Below are positions 1 through 6,178 of a stretch of 12,393 nucleotides of DNA, in pieces (positions within the stretch are counted from its first letter, which is position 1; each line of letters opens with the position of its first letter). Location: NCBI GenBank assembly GCA_025924845.1, contig JAICHN010000107.1:1-12393 (forward strand). Direction: 5' to 3'. Made by a program: the position numbers and the translations under genes. This stretch comes from Chloroflexota bacterium. Its GTDB lineage: Bacteria > Chloroflexota > UBA5177 > JANWHV01. The notes under the pieces were generated by a model. The model was given only the letters and a program-made list of their open reading frames with translations. It had not been told where the DNA came from and did not search any database.

Positions 1-775
1 CGAAGCTGATCGCCAGACGTGGAGATGACGCCGCCCGATGCATTGGCCGCGCGTGGCAACTCCCAATCGCGCTGCACTTACGGCCCATTCTCCCCCACGC
101 GGTGGCCAACCACCACCCGGTCCGTGATCACCTCGCGAGCAAAAAAGAAGGATCGGCTCATGCCCAACGGCTCCAGCACCAGTTCCCTGGCCACTGCCTC
201 ATAGGGTTTCCCGGCTACCGTTTCGATCACCCGCCCGGCCAGGTAAAAGCCGGCATTGTTATAGGAGAATGCCTCGCCCAGCGGGGTGAGTTGCGCCAGG
301 TGCGCCATATTGGCGGAGATCTTCGCCAGCGCATCGTCCCCGGCCCCGCTATCCTCGAAAAAATCGCCCACCCAACCACCGGTATGGTTAAACAGATGAC
401 GCAGGGTCACGTTCGCCGCTACGGTCTCGTCGGCCAGCGTCAGGCCGGGCAGATAAGCGCGGATTGGCCTGTCGAGGTCGAGCTTGCCTTGCTCGACCAG
501 GCGCATCGCCGCCGTGGCACATACGGTTTTCGAGGTGGAGCCAATCTGGAACAGGGTATCCTCGGTCACAGGCAGCGGGTGATTCACATTCGTGATGCCA
601 AAACCCGCCGTATGGTCCTCTTCATCGTAGTGGACGCCGATTGAAACTCCCGGCACCCTGTTGAACTCAAAGAGTCGGTTGGTCAACTCGAAGCTATCGT
701 AGTGGTAATGAGTAAGTGGGTAAGGTTCGCCGTTATAGACTGCGATCAATCCCGCACCCTCCACGATCACGCTAA
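1..775 (-). pseudogene. Beta-lactamase-fold serine hydrolase, broken (in-frame stop, IS at 5' side, runs off window)
   Basis: Read on the minus strand from the IS edge, this encodes the N-terminal half of a class C beta-lactamase/penicillin-binding-protein-like hydrolase. The SxxK nucleophile motif is visible in QIGSTSKT, the YxN motif in FSYNNAGF, and the family blocks NHTGGWVGDFF and LVLEPLGMSRSFFF lie in order. The frame meets a TAA stop at 78-80. Translation in the same frame beyond it (VQRDWELPRAANASGGVIST) still looks like the family, so a single substitution probably created the stop. The 5' side has no convincing start codon. It begins with a segment (PYPLTHYHYDSFEL) resembling the C-terminal DUF3471-like domain of such hydrolases, fused to VPGVSIGV, where an N-terminal domain normally starts. 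The IS abuts this end. The third catalytic motif and the C-terminus lie outside the window. Family identity is confident; loss of function is inferred from the stop and the missing start. Confidence 0.85.
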
Positions 776-792
776 GAGACCCTAACAAAACC
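776..792 (+). repeat. Left terminal inverted repeat of the IS
   Basis: This 17-bp end pairs with the reverse complement of 1609-1625, with mismatches only at repeat positions 4 and 13. TAA (773-775) flanks it and is repeated at 1626-1628. A 3-base match at a TNA-preferring target is weak evidence for a true target duplication, because only the middle base is free. Confidence 0.9.
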
Positions 793-815
793 ACCATTTC
801 GTGGTAGACTGGAGT

Positions 816-1253
816 ATGGCAAAGCAATTGGTAGACGATAGACTCTGGGCCATCCTTGCGCCCCTGATCCCGCCGGCGCCGCCGCGGCCGAAGGGGGGAC
901 GGCCTCGTGTTCCGGATCGCGCGGCGCTGACCGGTATCCTCTTTGTGATTAAGACGGGCATCCAGTGGGAATGGCTGCCCCAGGAAATGGGCTGCGGCTC
1001 GGGCATGACGTGCTGGCGACGGCTCCGGGATTGGCAGCAGGCGGGCGTCTGGCAGCGGCTCCAGGAGGCGATCCTGCACCGGCCGCGGCATGCTGACCGC
1101 CTCGATTTCTCCCGCCCCAGCCTGGACAGTGCCTTTGTCCGGGCAAAAGGGGGGGCCAAAAAGCGGGGGAGAACCCGACGGACCGAGGCAAGCCGGGAAG
1201 CAAGCACCATGTGCTCGTGGACCGAGCGGGCCTCCCCCTCACGGTCGGCCTGA
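816..1253 (+). CDS. IS5-family transposase, OrfA (N-terminal part)
   Basis: This is the N-terminal half of the DDE transposase. It opens with the DUF4096-type DNA-binding region (LWAILAPLIPP, GRPRVPDRAALTGILFV, TGIQWEWLP, WQQAGVWQRL) and reaches the first catalytic aspartate in LDSAFVRAK. After AKK, at about 1163, the frame leaves family-like sequence and runs as low-similarity residues to a stop at 1251-1253. The conserved continuation is in the -1 frame. ATG 816 was chosen because family proteins begin close to LVDDRLWAIL. GTG 801 is an in-frame alternative, and neither start has a well-spaced ribosome site (GGAG at 811-814 is too close to 816). Confidence 0.85.
   Translation: MAKQLVDDRLWAILAPLIPPAPPRPKGGRPRVPDRAALTGILFVIKTGIQWEWLPQEMGCGSGMTCWRRLRDWQQAGVWQRLQEAILHRPRHADRLDFSRPSLDSAFVRAKGGAKKRGRTRRTEASREASTMCSWTERASPSRSA
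1157..1163 (+). promoter_or_regulatory. Candidate -1 ribosomal frameshift site in the IS transposase
   Basis: In the OrfA frame the ribosome reads GCC AAA AAG CGG. Slipping back one base at the C AAA AAG run joins OrfA to the open -1 frame exactly where similarity changes frame, giving AKK followed by AGENPTDRGKPGSKHHVLVD. A purine-rich AAAAGGGGGGG stretch lies just upstream (1145-1155) and could pair with the anti-Shine-Dalgarno. A small CGGG/CCCG hairpin (1164-1177) follows. These are the usual stimulators. A plain single-base insertion in the A or G run would look identical. Confidence 0.5.
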
Positions 1254-1609
1254 CCGCGGCGAACGTCAGCGACCCCACCACCCTGACGATGATGGTCGAT
1301 GCCGTGCCGCCGATTCGCGGCCAGCAGGGGCGACCACGTCGCCGCCCCGCCAAACTGCACGCCGACAAGGCGTATAACTCGGCCGCCAATCGCGCCGCCT
1401 TGCGCCGCCGGCACATCCGGCCGCGCTTGGCCCGCAAAGGCATCGAGGCGAAGGAGCGCCTGGGACGGTATCGCTGGGGGGCGGAACGGACGATCGCTTG
1501 GCTGCACAACTTCCGCCGACTGGCCGTACGCGCTGAACGACGGGCGGATATCCACGAAGCGTTCCTTTGGTTGGGCGCTGCACTGATATGCTTCAACTAT
1601 CTCGAATAG
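1163..1609 (+). CDS. IS5-family transposase, OrfB (catalytic C-terminal part)
   Basis: In the -1 frame relative to OrfA, this encodes GSKHHVLVDRAGLPLTV, the second catalytic aspartate in LHADKAYNS, and the third catalytic residue in the WGAERTIAWLHNFRRL block (the YREK-like E region). It ends in ADIHEAFLWLGAALICFNYLE with TAG at 1607-1609, touching the right inverted repeat. With OrfA's first D the DDE triad is complete, so the element may still be active if frameshifting works. Independent initiation at GTG 1211 is possible but would leave out the PTDRGKPGSKHH block. The start given here is where family-like sequence begins. Confidence 0.85.
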   Translation, partial: AGENPTDRGKPGSKHHVLVDRAGLPLTVGLTAANVSDPTTLTMMVDAVPPIRGQQGRPRRRPAKLHADKAYNSAANRAALRRRHIRPRLARKGIEAKERLGRYRWGAERTIAWLHNFRRLAVRAERRADIHEAFLWLGAALICFNYLE

Positions 1610-1625
1610 GTTGTGTTAGGGCCTC
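1609..1625 (-). repeat. Right terminal inverted repeat of the IS
   Basis: This is the reverse-complement partner of 776-792 (15 of 17 identical). It starts on the last base of the OrfB stop codon and is followed by TAA (1626-1628). Confidence 0.9.
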
Positions 1626-1626
1626 T

Positions 1627-2820
1627 AAGTCGCCCTTAGGCGCCTCACTGTTGGCGGGAGTCAAGCAGGTGCAGGTGCTCGATCCCTATACGGTGCGCCT
1701 GATCCTGAGCGCGCCCAATCGTCCGCTACTGGAAAACCTGATCAGCGGCTATTTGGGCATCCTGGACCAGAAGGCGGTCAGGGCAGCGGGCAGTAAAGAA
1801 TGCCAGTATCCGGTGGGGTCCGGCCCCTTCAAGATCACCAACGTAGGGCCTGCCTTCAGCACGGTCACCCTCTCGCGCAATCCCTATCACGACTGGGCGC
1901 CGCCGTGGGCGCAAAACCAGGGTCCAGCCCACCTGAATACCATCGTCTTCAAAGCTATCGCCAGCGATTCCACCACGGTAAGCGAATTGCTCACCGGCGG
2001 TATCGATTCGGCCTTTACCAGCGGGATCGCCCCCACTCAATTCTCACGAGTGAAAGGCAACCCGAACCTGAATCTGGTGAAGTTCGCCCAACAGGATTTG
2101 ACTTACATCGATTTCAACTCGAAGCACGCGTCGTTCGACACGGTTGCAGGCCGACGAGCCGTCACCCAAGCGATCGACCGTTCACAGATTGTGTCGGTAG
2201 CCTTTCAAGGACAGGCCGTGGTGACCTACGGACCATTACCGCCCACCATACCGGACTACGATCCCCAGGTGCCGAGTTATGCCGTGCGGACCAATGTGGC
2301 CGCCGCGAAAGCGTACTTCAGCGCCCATCCCATTACTACCCCACTCACCTTCCTGGTCTATAACACGCCGCAGTTCCTCACCGCGGCACAGTTGATCCAG
2401 TCCCAGCTTGCCGCGGTGGGAGTGAGGGTCAACATCGTGCCCAAGGCGATTGGCGACCTGCTGCCGATTGCCGAGAAGGGCCAGTTCGATCTGGTCCTCT
2501 TCGGCTGGACTTACACCTATCCGGACATCCTCTACCTACTCTTCCATTCCAGCCAGGAGGTTCCGGGCGGGCTCAATTACACGTTCTACAAGAACGCCAC
2601 GCTCGACAAGCTGCTGACCGAGGGACGGACGACGGTCGACCCGGCGGCGGCGAAGCGAGTCTACGCCCAGGCACAAAAGCTGATCACCACCCAGGCGCTG
2701 ATCGATCCCATATGCTACCAACTTGTCACTACCGGCTTTACCAAGCGGGTACACGGCTATGTCGTGCCGGCCCATTTTCCAATCTTCATTTGGGATCAGG
2801 ACATGTGGGTTACATCGTGA
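1627..2820 (+). pseudogene. Family-5 ABC substrate-binding protein, 5' truncated at the IS
   Basis: From the IS border this frame encodes about 397 residues of an extracytoplasmic solute-binding protein of family 5 (oligopeptide/dipeptide/nickel type). Recognisable blocks are VLDPYTVRLILSAPN, YPVGSGPFKI, LTYIDFNSKHASFD followed by GRRAVTQAIDR, and the late lobe with LIQSQLAAVGVRVNI and FDLVLFGWTYTYPD. The stop is at 2818-2820 and the C-terminus looks complete. Family members run about 520-550 residues, so roughly 140 N-terminal residues are missing, including the signal peptide. The open frame continues back into the IS (to about 1567), but that part is the transposase end read in another frame. 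Without a signal it could not reach its normal place. It differs clearly in sequence from the intact binding protein at 10101-11732, so it is an older paralogue and not a recent copy. Confidence 0.85.
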
Positions 2821-2834
2821 ACTGATCAACGATC

Positions 2835-2878
2835 AAGCGGTAGGGGTGGTGGGAAATTTCCCACCACCCCTACCGCTT
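2835..2878 (+). terminator. 44-bp perfect palindrome, probable intrinsic terminator
   Basis: Bases 2835-2856 are the exact reverse complement of 2857-2878, with the centre at AAA|TTT. The RNA would form a very stable GC-rich stem starting 15 bases after the binding-protein stop. T-rich sequence (CTTTCGTTTACTTCT) follows on the plus strand. The other side is not T-rich, so it should act mainly in the plus direction and insulate the ferredoxin gene. Confidence 0.7.
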
Positions 2879-2892
2879 TCGTTTACTTCTAC

Positions 2893-2921
2893 TTGTTACG
2901 GGAAGGTCGGGGCGATAAACT
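2893..2921 (+). promoter_or_regulatory. Possible sigma-70-type promoter for the ferredoxin
   Basis: TTGTTA (2893-2898) and TAAACT (2916-2921) are separated by 17 bases. Each matches the consensus at 4 of 6 positions. The pair lies just after the palindrome and about 65 bases before the ferredoxin start, where a promoter for a separately transcribed gene is expected. Confidence 0.4.
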
Positions 2922-2988
2922 GATAACGAGCGTGCCCGGCTGAGATGCGTGTGGGGTGGGCCACGCCTGGTTTGGAGTATAAGCCGTC

Positions 2989-3231
2989 ATGACCTACATA
3001 ATTACCGAGCCTTGCATCGGCCTGAAGGATGCTTCATGCGTCGCGGTCTGCCCCGTTGATTGTATCTACTCCTCAGATGATGCTGAGATGTACTACATCA
3101 ATCCCGATGAGTGCATTGACTGCGGCGCCTGCGAACCGGAATGCCCGGTGAACGCGATCTTCGCCGAGGATGAGGTGCCTGCGGACCAGACCAGGTTTAT
3201 CCAGATCAACGTCGACTACTTCCGTAAGTAA
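2989..3231 (+). CDS. fdxA: FdxA-type bacterial ferredoxin with two iron-sulfur clusters
   Basis: This is an 80-residue soluble electron carrier. The N-terminal half has C9, C17, C21 and C25 (CIGLKDASCVAVCPVDC). The second half has the standard CxxCxxCxxxCP set: C42, C45, C48, C52. In the 7Fe family, C9, C17 and C52 bind a [3Fe-4S] cluster while C21, C42, C45 and C48 bind a [4Fe-4S] cluster. The seven-residue gap between C9 and C17 is typical of that class. ATG 2989 is preceded by GGAG at 2974-2977. The gene stands alone, insulated upstream by the palindrome and convergent with the stress protein downstream, so its redox partner cannot be inferred from context. The family call is firm; the symbol is by family resemblance. 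Confidence 0.93.
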   Translation: MTYIITEPCIGLKDASCVAVCPVDCIYSSDDAEMYYINPDECIDCGACEPECPVNAIFAEDEVPADQTRFIQINVDYFRK

Positions 3232-3264
3232 CGCGAGGGACAGGGCCGCGACTGAGACCGCAAG

Positions 3265-3285
3265 CCAGGGATAGGGTAGCCCTGG
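3265..3285. terminator. Hairpin between convergent genes
   Basis: CCAGGG (3265-3270) pairs with CCCTGG (3280-3285) across a 9-base loop, 34 bases after the ferredoxin stop. There is no T-run on either strand, so it is more likely an mRNA 3'-end stabiliser or weak terminator. Confidence 0.35.
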
Positions 3286-3315
3286 GCGCCTGATCATGTC
3301 ACCTGACGGTTGCCG

Positions 3316-3340
3316 CCCCATCCAGCCTGGCTGGAAGGGG
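3316..3340. terminator. Inverted repeat between convergent genes
   Basis: CCCC-A-TCCAGCC (3316-3327) is mirrored by GGCTGGA-A-GGGG (3329-3340) with a single internal A/A mismatch. It lies 13 bases beyond the stress-protein stop and between two convergent genes. It could end transcription from both sides, though no T-tract follows. Confidence 0.35.
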
Positions 3341-3352
3341 CGCCCTCGAACT

Positions 3353-3844
3353 TTAGAGGGCCGGATTGGGACCGGTCTGGCCGCTCTCCCGCACCACGAA
3401 CACCCTGCCGGCAGCGTGCTCGAGCACGTAGGGGACGGTGCGGCCCATATCAAAGCGCCCAAACCGGAAGCGCGGCACGAGACCGAGCAGGATGAGCGAG
3501 CAATCGCGATCGCGCGCCTCGTCCACGATGCCTGGTCCGGCATCCCGCGCCTGCACGACTTCAGGTTCTACCTCGTAGTTTGCTTCCTCGGCCACGGCGA
3601 GGGCGCGATCCAGGATGGCATCCACCTCCGGATCCTGCAGCGGAGCGTCCAGCGGAAGATTCCGCGGCACCTCGAGCACATGTACCAGGTAGACGCGGCC
3701 CTTACTATGCTTGGCCATGAAGCAAGCCATCCGCACCAGATCCGTATCGATTGGCGTGCCGGAGAGCGCGACGAGGATATTACGCTTGCCCGCGATACCT
3801 CGCTTCCCCAGCTCACGCGTATCGCGATCGCTTAACGTTACCAC
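3353..3844 (-). CDS. Universal stress protein (UspA fold), atypical nucleotide loop
   Basis: This 163-residue cytoplasmic protein has the alpha/beta Usp fold: strand 1 RNILVALSGTPID (about residues 21-33), AKHSKGRVYLVHVLEVP in the second beta-alpha unit, and a C-terminal core LILLGLVPRFRFGRFDMG followed by VPYVLEHAAGRVFVV. ATP-binding Usp proteins carry a G-x2-G-x9-G-(S/T) loop here. This protein has GLVPRFRFGRFDMGRT, lacking the second glycine in register, so it may not bind ATP in the usual way. The charged C-terminal tail is short. GTG 3844 was chosen because it gives a family-like length. The frame stays open to GTG 3952, and the extra 36 residues (rich in R, N and G) do not look like Usp sequence. 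No clear ribosome site supports either start. Confidence 0.8.
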   Translation of the reverse strand: MVTLSDRDTRELGKRGIAGKRNILVALSGTPIDTDLVRMACFMAKHSKGRVYLVHVLEVPRNLPLDAPLQDPEVDAILDRALAVAEEANYEVEPEVVQARDAGPGIVDEARDRDCSLILLGLVPRFRFGRFDMGRTVPYVLEHAAGRVFVVRESGQTGPNPAL

Positions 3845-4153
3845 CGTACTTCTCGTTCTATTAGACCTCGGTTCGCCGCCATCGGCGTGCCCCGTACAGT
3901 TATAGCGCATCGCGGCATAACGCGGCTTCCCGCCAGGCTGATGATTCTCCACCGTGGCGGCGATTACCGGTGCCCAGTTCGGCTAGAATGGCTTTGGTAC
4001 TACCTGGAGGTTCATATCGCCCACTTACGAGGAGCGCCCCGTTCATGGCCGAGGAAGCCCCGCCGCCCCCGTCGCGGGTCACCAGCCAGGCGCTCGATAT
4101 GCTCTGGCCGCTCTGCTCGATGAGGTACTCGTCGCCTCAAACGTCGATCAGAT
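3845..4153. other. Intergenic stretch, no confident gene
   Basis: This 309-base gap separates the ATPase-TPR gene from the stress protein and should hold the promoter for the latter. On the minus strand a TATAAC hexamer at 3904-3899 is a possible -10 element, but there is no good -35. On the plus strand one frame ends with GARYALAALLDEVLVASNVDQI and a stop at about 4119. This looks protein-like, but it has no ATG, GTG or TTG start after the preceding stop at 3984, so it could be a gene relic or chance. Nothing else is recognisable. Confidence 0.4.
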
Positions 4154-6178
4154 CTAGCCGATCTCCGCTAGGTACCTACGCGCCTCGGCCGCGCATTCGC
4201 CCGCCTCTAGATCTGTGCCTGCTTCCCATGCCGCTTCGAACCGCTCGGCCCCAAGCGCATGCCGCGCCGCTTGCTCCCAGCGTGAGGCGAGACCACGGTA
4301 GACTGGGGGCATCAGCGCGTTTGATGTACGGCTCATCGTGAGCGCCGCGCCAAGCAGCCGCGCCGCCCATATCGCGTCACCGCGCCGGCCCGCGATGGCG
4401 GAGGCGACTACCAGACACGCCGGCCAAGCGGAATGGCCGCGCAGGTCCTCACTAAACACCAGGCACTGTCGCAACGCGCGCGCGGCATCGGCGGCTTCGC
4501 CTGCCATGGTGTCCACGGTCGCCTGTCCCAGCAGCGCCTGGGCAATGCCTTGTCGGTACGCCGCGCGGCGGAAAAAGGTCAGCGCCCGCGTATAATGCGC
4601 CATCGCGTTGATCAGGCTGCCCTGTGTGAGGGCAATCAGACCCAACTGATTGGAGGACTCACCCTGGACTTTCCGATCCCCGCCGCGGCGCGACAATTCG
4701 CCGCTCCGCTCATACATCGCCTCCGCGTCGGCCAGGTCGCCGCGTTCAAGAGCTATATTGCCCCAACTGGAAAGCACCGCGGCCTGGCTCGCACCATCGC
4801 CCGCCCCTTCAAACAGAGCCAGCGCTTGCGCATAGCGTGCCGCCGCGCCATCCAGATCTCCCTGGCCGGCGGCAAGCCGACCCACCGCGTGGAGGGCGCC
4901 CGCCCTGACCGAGGGTAGCGCTGTGACGGCCTCGGCGAGCAAACGCTCCAGATCGCGCCGCCCTTCATCCGCATGACTCCAGGAGGTGCGAAACCCTGCC
5001 AGAGCCGCCGCTAACCGCAAACGCTGCTCAGCACCGTCCGCCGTGCCCGGTTGCCAGGCCAGGGCCTCGCGCATGTTGTCGTGCTCGAACTCCAGGCGCG
5101 CCGTCCAATCCGCCGCATCCGGGCCGTCAGCTTCCCGGGCGGCGGCCTCGGCGAAGTCGAGGCACCAGGCCAGATGCAGGCGCCGCGCCGTCTTCGTCTC
5201 GCCGTTGGCGGCAAGCTGCGCGGCAGCGTAGGGTCGAAGCGTTGCGGGCATGGCGTAGCGCGGTTCCGAGCCATCGCTGAGCAGCGTGACCAGCGACCCA
5301 TGCGCCAGACGCTCCAGATAAGCATGGACGTTACGTGGTTGGATCGCCATGTCACTCACCAGGGCCTGAGCGGCCGAGAAGGGCCAACTGCCGCGACATA
5401 CCGCCAGCCGGCGGAACAGAAGCTGCTCCGCTTCGCCCAGTCCGGCATAGCGCCAGTCGAGCGCCAAACGGAGGCCGGGTTCCCATTCGTCTGAATCGAT
5501 GATGGGACGAGCATGCTCGATTCGCGAGACGATGATCTCCGGCGGCACGCTTCCTGTCCGGCCGGCAACCAGGCGAAGGGCCAGCGGGTTGCCTTCGAGT
5601 CGGCGGCAGAGGCTTGCCACGGCCGCACCATTCTCGACGGAGATGGAGAGGGCAGGCGCGGCAGCCAGGAAACAGCGCACGGCGCCGAACGCGGCAAGAT
5701 TGCTCAGGTCCGGCATGGCATCGTCGGGTGGGACGGTGAGGGCGGGCACCGCCCAGACCCGCTCCCCCTCCACGCCCAGCGCCTGCCGTGCCGTGGCCAG
5801 CACGCGCACTCGGGGGCAGACGGCCAGGATCGCGCTCACCAACTCGGCGCAGGCGGCCATAGTCTGGTCGCAATGGTCCAGCACCAGCAGCGCTTTCCAA
5901 TGGCTCAGCCGCGCCGTGATGGAGGCTAACACAGCACTAGAGGGTGGGGCGGCGGAGTCACGCCGCCCACGGTCGAGCACCGCCATAACTCGCGGAGCCA
6001 CCAGCCGCGGATCGCCAACCGACGATAAGTCGACGAACCAGGCGCCCTGCGCGTACGACTCCCACACGGCATGCGCGACCTCCAGGGCGAGATGGGTCTT
6101 CCCCCGACCCGGCGCGCCGGTGAGCGTATACAGGCGCTCCCCGTCCTGGCCGGCGAGCGTACCGGCGGGATCGCTCAA
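4154..6178 (-). CDS. STAND-type ATPase with TPR repeats (second half of a SARP/AfsR-like regulator)
   Basis: This 674-residue cytoplasmic protein begins almost directly with a Walker A loop, GAPGRGKT (residues 21-28). The Walker B region is LLVLDHCDQ (about 97-105), then comes the NB-ARC-like GNPLALRLVAGR block. A winged-helix-like segment follows (LLFRRLAVCRGSWPFSAAQAL, about 260-280). Roughly residues 430-580 form tetratricopeptide-type helical repeats (LAAGQGDLDGAAARYAQALALFE, NIALERGDLADAEAMYERS, LGLIALTQGSLINAMAHYTRAL). There is no C-terminal LuxR helix-turn-helix. In AfsR/SARP-STAND regulators this ATPase switch and TPR sensor are fused C-terminal to a SARP DNA-binding module. Here that module is the preceding gene, whose TGA overlaps this gene's TTG start (TTGA, 6178-6175). 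Either the two work as translationally coupled subunits or a single-base indel split one gene. The ligand is unknown. Confidence 0.85.
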   Translation of the reverse strand: MSDPAGTLAGQDGERLYTLTGAPGRGKTHLALEVAHAVWESYAQGAWFVDLSSVGDPRLVAPRVMAVLDRGRRDSAAPPSSAVLASITARLSHWKALLVLDHCDQTMAACAELVSAILAVCPRVRVLATARQALGVEGERVWAVPALTVPPDDAMPDLSNLAAFGAVRCFLAAAPALSISVENGAAVASLCRRLEGNPLALRLVAGRTGSVPPEIIVSRIEHARPIIDSDEWEPGLRLALDWRYAGLGEAEQLLFRRLAVCRGSWPFSAAQALVSDMAIQPRNVHAYLERLAHGSLVTLLSDGSEPRYAMPATLRPYAAAQLAANGETKTARRLHLAWCLDFAEAAAREADGPDAADWTARLEFEHDNMREALAWQPGTADGAEQRLRLAAALAGFRTSWSHADEGRRDLERLLAEAVTALPSVRAGALHAVGRLAAGQGDLDGAAARYAQALALFEGAGDGASQAAVLSSWGNIALERGDLADAEAMYERSGELSRRGGDRKVQGESSNQLGLIALTQGSLINAMAHYTRALTFFRRAAYRQGIAQALLGQATVDTMAGEAADAARALRQCLVFSEDLRGHSAWPACLVVASAIAGRRGDAIWAARLLGAALTMSRTSNALMPPVYRGLASRWEQAARHALGAERFEAAWEAGTDLEAGECAAEARRYLAEIG

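Larger units (their letters stand above)
776..1625 (+). mobile_element. IS5-family (IS427-type) insertion sequence, complete, 850 bp
   Basis: The element is bounded by 17-bp terminal inverted repeats that match at 15 of 17 positions (776-792 and 1609-1625; tip GAG(A/G)CCCTAAC). TAA occurs directly outside each end (773-775 and 1626-1628), which fits the TNA-type target duplication of the IS427 group. The two reading frames between the repeats together give a full transposase of about 265 residues with recognisable D, D and E residues. Length, ends, target and two-frame layout all agree with the IS427 group. The group was assigned from recalled family features; no database comparison was made. 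Confidence 0.92.

Noticed and set aside
102..644. Long plus-strand open frame of 180 codons over the serine hydrolase
   Set aside because: It lies antisense to sequence with clear SxxK, YxN and family motifs; it is the usual antisense shadow in GC-rich DNA.
949..1596. Minus-strand open frames across the IS
   Set aside because: They oppose the transposase frames, which carry the DDE residues. R/P/A-rich composition marks them as shadows.
3343..3360. CCCTC/GAGGG hairpin over the stress-protein stop codon
   Set aside because: A five-pair stem containing the stop in its loop and lacking a T-run is too weak to call a terminator.
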